NCBI GenBank assembly: GCA_002782605.1
Contig: PFIF01000302.1
Span: 1 to 5,677 of the forward strand
Origin: Deltaproteobacteria bacterium CG_4_8_14_3_um_filter_43_13
GTDB lineage: Bacteria > Desulfobacterota > UBA8473
Direction: 5' to 3'
DNA length: 5,677 nucleotides
Shown here: piece by piece, positions 1-4,765 of the stretch
Layout of the letters: every line of letters begins with the position of its first letter
Position numbering within the stretch: the first letter of the stretch is position 1
Program-made: the position numbers and the translations under genes
The notes under the pieces: generated by a model
Told to the model about the DNA's origin: nothing
Seen by the model: only the letters and a program-made list of their open reading frames with translations
Databases searched by the model: none

Positions 1-294
1 AAAGATTGGAGCCGCTGAATAGCCGCAGTTCCCCCCAATCTCTGTGGTTACCCCCTGACGAACCTTGCTCTCTGCCTGTGGATTTAGCAAAAGAAAATAA
101 TCGGAATGGCCGTGTATATCCACAAATCCAGGGGATACCACCATGCCTTCGGCTTCAATGATCCTTTTTCCTGAAAGAGAAGTGGTTGCCGCTATCTTCA
201 AAATCATGTCACCCTTTATTCCGATACTCCCCCTGTAGGGTAATGTGCCGGATCCATCCATTATCTTCCCATTAGAGATTACTATATCAAACAT
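1..294 (-). CDS. N-acyl-D-amino-acid deacylase-type amidohydrolase, N-terminal part (gene runs off the left edge)
   Basis: Reading from ATG at 294-292, 98 codons stay open to base 1, so only the N-terminus is present. The protein starts MFDIVISNGKIMDGSG, the short beta-sandwich opening of metal-dependent amidohydrolases, then VVSPGFVDIHGHSD at residues 52-65. H61 and H63 form the HxH metal-binding pair. QGVTTEIGGNCGYSAAP (80-96) matches the D-aminoacylase/N-acyl-D-amino-acid deacylase branch, in which the Cys of the NCG motif (C90 here) is a metal ligand. Family members hydrolyse N-acyl-D-amino acids in the cytoplasm, or act on related cyclic amides. The start is supported by AGGAG at 303-307, 8 nt from the ATG. 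Full length would be roughly 500 residues. Related hydantoinase or dihydroorotase-like enzymes are less likely because of the NCG motif. Exact substrate cannot be told from this piece. Confidence 0.88.
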   Translation of the reverse strand, partial: MFDIVISNGKIMDGSGTLPYRGSIGIKGDMILKIAATTSLSGKRIIEAEGMVVSPGFVDIHGHSDYFLLLNPQAESKVRQGVTTEIGGNCGYSAAPIF

Positions 295-302
295 AAAAGG
301 AA

Positions 303-307
303 CTCCT
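303..307 (-). promoter_or_regulatory. Shine-Dalgarno of the deacylase gene
   Basis: AGGAG on the minus strand lies 8 nt upstream of the ATG at 294-292. It decides the start, which also agrees with the family's usual N-terminus. No convincing -35/-10 pair is seen immediately upstream. Confidence 0.7.
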
Positions 308-375
308 AAAACTCTGCATTTTCAAACGTTAACAACGCGAGACACCACATCGGAATTTTGATAATTTGAATCCCT

Positions 376-403
376 TGGGGTGCATTCCCCAGCGGCTTGC
401 CGC
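376..403. repeat. Two adjacent small hairpins, REP-like
   Basis: TGGGG (376-380) pairs with CCCCA (387-391) around TGCATT. Directly after it GCGGC (392-396) pairs with GCCGC (399-403) around TT. The wording (GGGGTGCATTCCCC followed by GC-rich GCGGCTTGCCGC) resembles intergenic REP-type repeats, and related GC words recur in the hairpin at 487-520. Confidence 0.45.
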
Positions 404-409
404 GAATTA

Positions 410-473
410 GTCATACCGGCGAAAGCCAGTATCCAGAAAACCCGACTGGATTCCGTGTCAAGCACGGAATGAC
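410..473. repeat. 64-bp three-hairpin palindromic element with GTCAT/ATGAC ends
   Basis: The ends GTCAT (410-414) and ATGAC (469-473) are inverted. Inside, ATACCGGC-GAAA-GCCAGTAT (413-432) forms an 8-bp stem with one mismatch, ATCCAG (431-436) pairs with CTGGAT (446-451), and ATTCCGTG-TCAAG-CACGGAAT (450-470) is a perfect 8-bp stem. This matches the widespread class of intergenic repeats containing GTCATTCCG...GGAATCCAG wording known from many bacterial genomes. It carries no coding signal and is best read as a non-autonomous palindromic repeat. Confidence 0.65.
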
Positions 474-486
474 GGCCAGGAGAGAA

Positions 487-520
487 GACGATACCCCGCT
501 GCTTGCGGCGGGGTATCGTC
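487..520. repeat. REP-like hairpin, 13-bp perfect stem
   Basis: GACGATACCCCGC (487-499) is exactly complementary to GCGGGGTATCGTC (508-520), with an 8-nt loop that can pair further through GC. No T-run follows on either strand, so a rho-independent terminator is unlikely. The sequence type (GATACCCCGC...GCGGGGTATC) is typical of REP-type intergenic repeats. It lies 14 bp from the three-hairpin element and may form a composite with it. Confidence 0.6.
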
Positions 521-638
521 CATTATGCCTGATTTCTCAGTAGAAATTAACCCATTCTCGTAGAGGGTTATTATCATGTTTCCTGTCCTTTTACAACCTT
601 TTTTCATTTGGAAATCCCCATTTGACAGGCGAGACACT

Positions 639-823
639 CATAAGCGCTAACTTAGGCGCATAAAAGAGGCTAAAAGCACAATTTGTTCCCCTCCCTCGAT
701 GGGAGGGGTTAGGGGAGGGTGACGGATATTGTTGAAATCATTGGTTTTTCACCCCCACCCGCGCCCTCCCCCATCGGAGGGGGAGGATGAAATGGGGGAA
801 ACCTCTTTAAGTTAGCGCTTATG
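639..823. mobile_element. MITE-like element with 16-bp perfect terminal inverted repeats
   Basis: CATAAGCGCTAACTTA at 639-654 is the exact reverse complement of 808-823. Just inside, AAGAGG recurs in inverted orientation. Each arm then carries a GC hairpin: CCCCTCCC-TCGAT-GGGAGGGG (688-708) and CCTCCCCC-ATCGGA-GGGGGAGG (765-786). The two arms are diverged inverted copies of one unit that ends GGGAGGGTGA or GGTGGGGGTGA. The pair is separated by about 30 bp of AT-rich DNA. GGCGAGAC occurs at 628-635 and again at 824-831, directly flanking the right end and 3 bp off the left end, as an 8-bp target duplication would. No transposase is encoded, so it would be non-autonomous. Confidence 0.55.
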
Positions 824-869
824 GGCGAGACGTCTGTTCTACTGTGTTGTATAACCAACTACTACGCGG

Positions 870-888
870 GACAGCCGTCTCGGCTGTC
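870..888. repeat. Small perfect hairpin
   Basis: GACAGCCG (870-877) pairs perfectly with CGGCTGTC (881-888) around TCT. It is followed by TAAAATA rather than a T-run, so terminator function is doubtful. The sequence is similar in style to short GGCGAGACG-type intergenic repeats. Confidence 0.4.
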
Positions 889-933
889 TAAAATACAGGG
901 CTTTAGATAAAGGCTGAATGAATAGTTACTGGA

Positions 934-999
934 TTATTTAGCTTTGAGGGATGAGAAAAGGGAACCGGGTGTTGTTAAAATCGGAAATGGTATCTTCAT
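934..999 (-). CDS. Possible 21-residue small ORF beside the attC-like site (doubtful)
   Basis: ATG at 999-997 opens 21 codons (MKIPFPILTTPGSLFSSLKAK) to TAA at 936-934. The case for it is the ribosome binding site: AAAGGAG at 1007-1013 sits 6 nt from the ATG, better than chance for this AT-rich spacer. On the minus strand the order GTTAGGC (1023-1017), a short gap, ribosome binding site, ATG is what an integron cassette start looks like. Against it are the very short length and the absence of a recognisable family. It could be a truncated cassette gene, a leader peptide or nothing. Confidence 0.22.
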   Translation of the reverse strand: MKIPFPILTTPGSLFSSLKAK

Positions 1000-1015
1000 A
1001 GTTCGCTCCTTTCTA

Positions 1016-1173
1016 CGCCTAACGTGAAGCTGACCGGCGGTGGCGCGTGCTTGCTGCTGCACAGCATGCAAGCACGTGACAACGCAGGTCGATCGTTTTG
1101 TTAGGCGGGCCGCTGTTAGCGGTCCGCCGATAAACGTGAGGCAGAATGTAGCCGGTCAGCTTCACGTAAGGCG
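1016..1173. repeat. 158-bp GC-rich palindrome with 23-bp inverted ends
   Basis: Positions 1016-1038 and 1151-1173 are inverted repeats of 23 bp with a single A-A mismatch (at 1021/1168); the innermost 17 bp (1022-1038/1151-1167) are exact. The interior holds two strong hairpins: CGTGCTTGC/GCAAGCACG (1046-1076 region, 9-bp perfect stem extending inward with a bulge) and GGCGGGCCGCT-GTT-AGCGGTCCGCC (1104-1128, 11 bp with one G-T). The direct repeat GT(T/A)AGGCGGGC occurs at 1100-1110 and 1166-1176. It contains no coding evidence. The whole may be a mobile palindromic repeat or a degenerate integron recombination site (see the separate entry). Confidence 0.65.
1017..1106. other. Integron attC-like recombination site (candidate)
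   Basis: GCCTAAC at 1017-1023 matches the attC left-box consensus RYYYAAC, and GTTAGGC at 1100-1106 matches GTTRRRY and is its exact complement. Between them are unpaired 8- and 9-nt spacers (1024-1031 and 1091-1099), then a 23-bp stem with 19 matches (1032-1054 against the region ending at 1090), closed by the CGTGCTTGC hairpin. Box, unpaired spacer, long imperfect stem and a length of 90 bp are all attC features. Read on the minus strand, GTTAGGC at 1023-1017 is followed by a ribosome binding site and a small ORF. No integrase gene or second clear attC is in the window, so a palindromic repeat that only resembles attC cannot be excluded. Confidence 0.35.
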
Positions 1174-1194
1174 GGCGAGCGACCGAGGGAATCA

Positions 1195-1211
1195 GTCCGG
1201 CACGGCCGGAC
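1195..1211. repeat. Small GC hairpin
   Basis: GTCCGGC (1195-1201) pairs perfectly with GCCGGAC (1205-1211) around ACG. It lies at the end of the GC-rich island that begins at 1016 and may belong to the same inserted block. Confidence 0.35.
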
Positions 1212-1309
1212 AGCGAGGAAGCGAGAACGTTCTTCTCTCCCCCGCTATTCCACACATACCAGTTCTAACCTGCCCTTCCATCTCTCCTTAAGTAGTTCAC
1301 ATTAGACAA

Positions 1310-1350
1310 AAATAGGTTGGCTTGCCCATATTGGGCAAGCCAACCTATTT
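1310..1350 (-). terminator. Rho-independent terminator of hppA
   Basis: A perfect 19-bp stem (1310-1328 against 1332-1350) with a 3-nt loop begins 33 nt past the hppA stop codon. On the minus strand the stem ends in TATTT and is followed by TTG, giving five U residues in a row at the release point. On the plus strand only three T follow before CGC, so the structure should work mainly for hppA transcripts. Confidence 0.88.
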
Positions 1351-1382
1351 CGCATTTGAAACTTATTCTTAATTAATTTGTT

Positions 1383-3794
1383 TTACGTTTTTGGAATACG
1401 CATGCCGCAAAATGATCGCAAAACAAATATCAGGCTTATCACAAAAAAGATAATCCCCACCCAACCTGCAATGCCCTTCATTCCTGGGGCGATTGCAATT
1501 TCCATGGCTAAAATGCCAAAAAGGGTAGTAAACTTTATTATAGGATTCAATGATACTGAAGAAGTATCCTTATAGGGGTCTCCTACTGTATCTCCAATAA
1601 CTGTAGCTTCGTGCAAGGGAGTGCCTTTTTCCTTTAAATCAACTTCCACCACCTTCTTGGCATTGTCCCAACACCCGCCTGCATTAGCCATGAAAATAGC
1701 CTGGAACAGTCCAAAGACTGCAATAGAAATTAAGTAGCTAATAAAGAAGGATGCCGGAGCATTTGAAGTACCCGGCGAAGAAAAGAAGGCAAAGGCCAGG
1801 GTAAAGCAGAAGATGGCCACAAAGATATTGAACATCCCTTTCTGGGCATACTGCGCACAGATCTTAACCACCTCTTTGGAACTCTCAGTAGAAGCGCTAA
1901 GTGTTGTCTTATCATCGAGCTTTATGTTATCCTTTATATATTGAACGGCACGATAAGCCCCTGTAGTTACGGCCTGGATCGAAGCCCCAGTAAACCAATA
2001 GATTACCGCTCCACCGCAGAGGAAACCTAACAAGGTGTATGGGTTCAGCAGATTTAAAATGGTTTCCGGTTCAACCCCTAATGTCTTCTTCAGGAGCAAA
2101 ATCAAAGCGAAAATCATCGTTGTGGCACCTACTACCGCAGTACCGATTAAGACTGGTTTTGCCGTGGCTTTAAAGGTATTACCGCAGCTATCGTTCTCTT
2201 CCAGTTGATGTTTTGCCGTATCAAAGTTTGGTTTGAATCCAAAATCCTTTTTAATTTCAGAAGAGATATTCGGGAGTGTTTCAATCAGGGATAACTCATA
2301 AATAGACTGGGCATTATCCGTAACAGGCCCATAACTATCTACTGCTATGGTAACCGGCCCCATTCCAAGAAAACCAAACGCCACCAGGCCAAAGGCGAAA
2401 ATGGAAGAATAGATCATAAAACTATCAAGGCCAAAGGTACTGGTAAAATAGGCAACCGTCATTAAAGCAGTGATAGCCATACCGAGCCAGAAAGCGCTGA
2501 AATTGCCGGCAACTAAACCAGAAAGGATATCAAGGGAAGCCCCCCCTTCTCTGGCTGCAGTTACTACCTCCTGACAGTGGGCCGACTTGGAACTGGTAAA
2601 CGCCTTCACTAGCTCAGGGATAATTGCCGCTGCAAGAGTTCCACAGCTTATAATGATCGAGAGCTTAAACCATAGATTATCAGGATACTGAGAAAGCTGC
2701 CAGTAACTGACGATAAATGTAACTATGATGGAAAGGATCGAGGTAATCCATACCAGTGAGGTAAGGGGGGCTTCAAAGTTGATACTTTTTTTGCCTCCGT
2801 TGACAGCCGTTGTGATCATTTTATTGATAAAGTATGCACCAATAGATGTAAGAATCATCAGGATTCGCATTATAAATATCCAGGTGATGAGTTCTGCCTG
2901 GTATTGCGGGAAAACCGCTAACACGATGAAGCTGATTAAAGCAACCCCTGTTACCCCATACGTTTCAAAACCATCGGCAGTAGGGCCAACACTGTCTCCT
3001 GCATTATCACCGGTACAGTCAGCTATAACCCCTGGGTTTCGGGGGTCATCTTCCTTTATATTAAAAACTATTTTCATTAAATCTGAGCCGATATCCGCAA
3101 TTTTGGTGAAGATACCACCACACATACGAAGCACGGATGCACCGAGAGATTCACCGATAGCAAAACCTATAAAGCAAGCGCCGGCATATTCACGGGGCAT
3201 ATAAACCAGAATTGCAAGCATCATAATGAGTTCCACACATACTAAAAGCAGTCCGATGCTCATGCCGGATCTTAAAGGGATATCCAACAATTTTAATGGT
3301 TTGCCTTCCAGAGAGGAAAATGCCATCCGGCTGTTTGCAAGGGTATTCATCCTTATTCCAAACCACGCCACCCCATAAGAACCGAGGATCCCAACCACTG
3401 ACCAGGCTAAAATTAGTAAAACCCCATGGGCCGGCATGGCTTGTAAAAATCCAAAATAATAGGCGATACACACGGCAATAAATATCTCCAGGACAAGCAA
3501 GAGCTTGCCTTGCTGGAGTAAATACGTCTTACAGGTCTGGAAAATAATCTCTGATACATCTAACATTGATTTATGAGCGGGCAGGCCTTTAACTTTGACG
3601 TATTCATAAAGACCAAAACACATCCCCAGAAAACAAATGAGAAAACCTGCCATTAATAGGTTGTTTTGAGTCGCGGTTAGGATAGGAATATTAAGCTCTG
3701 CTTCACTTGCAAAGAGGGGTGATGCAAAAGACAGAAGAACAAAACTCAATATGCTAACATTTACCCATTGCTTAGTCTTCAGCATTGAAATCAT
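1383..3794 (-). CDS. hppA: Membrane-bound proton/sodium-translocating pyrophosphatase, K+-independent type
   Basis: This 803-residue integral membrane enzyme couples cytoplasmic pyrophosphate hydrolysis to H+ (or Na+) pumping. Family signatures in order: IFTKIADIGSDLMK (228-241), EDDPRNPGVIAD (248-259) and GDNAGDSVGPTADGFETYG (262-280), which bind Mg-PPi and carry the ion-gate Asp/Glu (D274, E277); AVDSYGPVTDNA (484-495); GNTFKATAK (538-546); NAGGCWDNAKK (704-714); and GDTVGDPYKDTS (734-745). K542 sits where K+-independent enzymes have Lys and K+-dependent ones Ala, so K+ independence is expected; A545 replaces the Thr usual nearby. The hallmark D-x7-K-x-E is altered to D234-x6-K241-x-V. The N-terminus carries a signal peptide-like stretch (1-30, SFASPLFAS) ahead of the core. 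Length is a little above the usual 660-770. The first ATG is chosen because AAGGAG lies 8 nt upstream; Met4 is too far. H+ versus Na+ specificity is not settled by sequence here. Confidence 0.97.
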   Translation of the reverse strand: MISMLKTKQWVNVSILSFVLLSFASPLFASEAELNIPILTATQNNLLMAGFLICFLGMCFGLYEYVKVKGLPAHKSMLDVSEIIFQTCKTYLLQQGKLLLVLEIFIAVCIAYYFGFLQAMPAHGVLLILAWSVVGILGSYGVAWFGIRMNTLANSRMAFSSLEGKPLKLLDIPLRSGMSIGLLLVCVELIMMLAILVYMPREYAGACFIGFAIGESLGASVLRMCGGIFTKIADIGSDLMKIVFNIKEDDPRNPGVIADCTGDNAGDSVGPTADGFETYGVTGVALISFIVLAVFPQYQAELITWIFIMRILMILTSIGAYFINKMITTAVNGGKKSINFEAPLTSLVWITSILSIIVTFIVSYWQLSQYPDNLWFKLSIIISCGTLAAAIIPELVKAFTSSKSAHCQEVVTAAREGGASLDILSGLVAGNFSAFWLGMAITALMTVAYFTSTFGLDSFMIYSSIFAFGLVAFGFLGMGPVTIAVDSYGPVTDNAQSIYELSLIETLPNISSEIKKDFGFKPNFDTAKHQLEENDSCGNTFKATAKPVLIGTAVVGATTMIFALILLLKKTLGVEPETILNLLNPYTLLGFLCGGAVIYWFTGASIQAVTTGAYRAVQYIKDNIKLDDKTTLSASTESSKEVVKICAQYAQKGMFNIFVAIFCFTLAFAFFSSPGTSNAPASFFISYLISIAVFGLFQAIFMANAGGCWDNAKKVVEVDLKEKGTPLHEATVIGDTVGDPYKDTSSVSLNPIIKFTTLFGILAMEIAIAPGMKGIAGWVGIIFFVISLIFVLRSFCGMRIPKT

Positions 3795-3798
3795 TTTT

Positions 3799-3919
3799 TT
3801 ATCTCCTTTTTAAATTTAAAGTTCTAGTCGTTTTTACTGCTTCTTCATCCTGATCAGGTTGAATCTTCAAAATCTCCTTTCCTCCCAGATTCTCAATGAT
3901 TGATTTGACTCCGTTACAT
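3799..3919 (-). pseudogene. Possible small upstream ORF of hppA, out of frame with its start
   Basis: AAGGAGGT at 3928-3935 is a near-perfect ribosome binding site. Nine nt on is ATG (3919-3917), followed at once by TAA (3916-3914). One frame away, 38 codons are open from AAC (3915-3913) to TAA at 3801-3799, reading NGVKSIIENLGG, then KEILKIQPDQDEEAVK and TTRTLNLKRR. Removing a single base after the ATG would give a 39-residue charged protein with ideal spacing, ending 4 nt before the hppA ATG. A GTG at 3923-3921, 5 nt from the same site, opens instead an 18-residue frame. The gene may be frameshifted, decoded by recoding, miscalled by one base, or not a gene. I do not recognise a family. Confidence 0.3.
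3803..3808 (-). promoter_or_regulatory. Shine-Dalgarno of hppA
   Basis: AAGGAG on the minus strand is 8 nt from ATG 3794-3792 and overlaps the last codons (AGG AGA TAA) of the upstream 38-codon open stretch. Translation of that stretch, if it occurs, would run into the hppA start region and could couple the two. Confidence 0.75.
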
Positions 3920-3927
3920 ACACTATT

Positions 3928-3935
3928 ACCTCCTT
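3928..3935 (-). promoter_or_regulatory. Strong orphan Shine-Dalgarno in the hppA leader
   Basis: AAGGAGGT is closer to the anti-SD consensus than the site of hppA itself, yet it serves only ATG-TAA (9 nt spacing) or an 18-codon GTG frame (5 nt spacing). Such a site implies a present or former small gene or leader peptide about 130 nt ahead of hppA. Confidence 0.5.
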
Positions 3936-3953
3936 TTTATTGAATTCCGATTT

Positions 3954-4068
3954 GTTCGCCCTGAAGAATTTCATCTTTCAGAACGGACTACATAATCTCA
4001 GGCCGTCCTTCCCGCTTGGGTGGCAACTTTTATCCGTTGACTATTGGCCTCTTCTTCGGTACTATCAT
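3954..4068 (-). promoter_or_regulatory. Structured 5' leader of hppA (candidate regulatory RNA)
   Basis: On the minus strand, AGGCC near 4048 can pair with GGCCT near 4002. It encloses CAAC/GTTG with loop GGATAAAA and CCC/GGG with loop AAGC, giving a compact branched fold. Downstream, GTTC (3984-3981) pairs with GAAC (3957-3954) around the further helix TGAA-A-GA/TCTTCA, forming a long hairpin that ends just ahead of the strong ribosome binding site. The motifs do not match the fluoride, cobalamin, TPP, ZTP or c-di-GMP consensus I know. Stems are short, so the fold is tentative. Confidence 0.25.
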
Positions 4069-4086
4069 ATTGGATTCAGGTTGGCT

Positions 4087-4108
4087 ATTAAGGTTAACAA
4101 ACCTTAAT
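4087..4108. promoter_or_regulatory. Inverted repeat, possible operator upstream of hppA
   Basis: ATTAAGGTT (4087-4095) and AACCTTAAT (4100-4108) form a perfect 9-bp inverted repeat around ACAA. The size suits a dimeric regulator. No GC-rich stem or T-run supports a terminator. It overlaps the end of a weak promoter-like pair on the minus strand (TTGTAA at 4134-4129, 17 nt, TAGATT at 4111-4106), so repression of hppA at its start is possible. Confidence 0.35.
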
Positions 4109-4134
4109 CTACCAAATTTGGAGACCTATTACAA
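4106..4134 (-). promoter_or_regulatory. Weak sigma70-like promoter candidate for hppA
   Basis: TTGTAA (4134-4129) and TAGATT (4111-4106) each match consensus at four of six positions with ideal 17-nt spacing. If used, transcription would start near 4100 and give a leader of about 300 nt. The match is weak and chance in AT-rich DNA is a real alternative. Confidence 0.22.
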
Positions 4135-4209
4135 TGATTTTTTCAAAAATATTTAAGGCATAGAACCCCTGAGGCAGATCAAAGAAATTGGCATATTAGT
4201 TGCGTTCTC

Positions 4210-4490
4210 GTACTTAGCCCACCCTGAAAAATGAAAAATTTCTTTTGGAGCGAACATGAGCAGGATTTTGGGGCACCCATCTTGACAAAGCGGAAGATAA
4301 GCATTTTCAGGTGTTTGAGCCCGCCTGTCTGCGTGCTACGCACAGGCAGGAAGGGTGAGTTCCCGAAAATGCCTGGAGCAAGTCATAGATGGGTCAAAAA
4401 ACCTGCACCAGAGAGCGGAAAAGGGAATTTTTCAGGACAAACTACTTAGAAAATTGTACCCGCGGTGATATCAGGGTGGCGATTGAGTAC
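4210..4490. mobile_element. Imperfect palindromic (MITE-like) element, about 280 bp
   Basis: The outer arms GTACT...CACCCTGA (4210-4227) and TCAGGGTGGCGATTGAGTAC (4471-4490) are inverted. Nested within are CCTGAAAAAT/ATTTTTCAGG (4223-4232/4427-4436, perfect 10 bp), GCAGG/CCTGC (4260-4264/4402-4406), ACCCATCT/AGATGGGT (4275-4282/4387-4394) and GCATTTTC/GAAAATGC (4301-4308/4365-4372). The centre is the hairpin TGCGT-GCT-ACGCA (4330-4342) flanked by CCTG/CAGG. All pairs are collinear, so the two halves are diverged inverted copies of one sequence of roughly 110-140 bp. No transposase is encoded. Confidence 0.55.
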
Positions 4491-4541
4491 CTTCTTGAGA
4501 AGGGGTTCATTCATGAAGCTCAGGTTGGAAACGACTGGTAA
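4389..4541 (+). CDS. Doubtful 50-residue ORF or gene remnant
   Basis: ATG at 4389 opens 50 codons to TAA at 4539-4541. The second half (RGDIRVAIEYLLEKGFIHEA, residues 26-45) reads like the C-terminus of a real helical protein, while the first 20 residues lie in the right arm of the palindromic element and are unusually basic. GGAG at 4374-4377 is 11 nt ahead of the ATG. The stop overlaps an ATG (TAATG) that opens another 20 codons to 4603. One reading is a protein remnant whose 5' part was replaced by the element. I recognise no family. Confidence 0.2.
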   Translation: MGQKTCTRERKREFFRTNYLENCTRGDIRVAIEYLLEKGFIHEAQVGNDW

Positions 4542-4765
4542 TGAAGATCAGACCGGCGGAGAGAGAGGGGGGGGAACTATTTGACGCGAAAATAACCAGT
4601 TGAAAAGACAGGTTAAATTGGTCACCAATTACAACAAGAGAAAAGGATTGTATGGGGTAACGACCTTTCTTGTAAACATCCAGTTTACACCCTGTCAACT
4701 GGCGATTGTCTTTTTGAGAATGTCTGGCGTTTTGTACAAACCGAAAAGGCATTGGGGCAGAAGTC

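Larger units (their letters stand above)
295..1382. other. 1.1 kb intergenic stretch, repeat-rich
   Basis: No protein-like ORF of normal length is visible on either strand between the deacylase start and the hppA stop. The stretch is a patchwork of separate palindromic elements (376-403, 410-473, 487-520, 639-823, 870-888, 1016-1173, 1195-1211 and the terminator 1310-1350), with AT-rich spacer between them. The 1016-1220 part is clearly more GC-rich than its surroundings. The longer open frames across 1019-1291 run through the palindrome on both strands and look like shadows of its base composition. Confidence 0.75.

Noticed and set aside
458..577. 39-codon minus-strand ORF starting MIITLYENGLISTEKSGIMD with AAGGA 8 nt upstream
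   Set aside because: Its second half runs straight through the REP-like hairpin and into the three-hairpin element, so the frame is likely fortuitous; only the ribosome binding site argues for it.
1019..1291. Open frames of 78 codons (minus) and 83 codons (plus) in the GC-rich island
   Set aside because: Both run through the 158-bp palindrome, overlap each other on opposite strands, and show no family features or good ribosome binding site.
2725..3204. 159-codon plus-strand open frame
   Set aside because: It lies wholly inside hppA on the opposite strand; its openness is explained by the codon use of hppA.
3840..4020. Riboswitch-like words on the minus strand: CTGAGA and CAACCTGATCAGGAT (TPP-like), GCCACC...GGGAAGG (cobalamin-like)
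   Set aside because: The words are not in the order or spacing of those riboswitches, the second lies in the 38-codon open frame, and the other conserved blocks of each class are absent.
4012..4030. T-box-like word GGGTGGCAAC on the plus strand (also AGGGTGGCGA at 4473)
   Set aside because: Neither has the ACCGCG completion, a specifier stem or a downstream plus-strand gene; the second belongs to the palindromic element.
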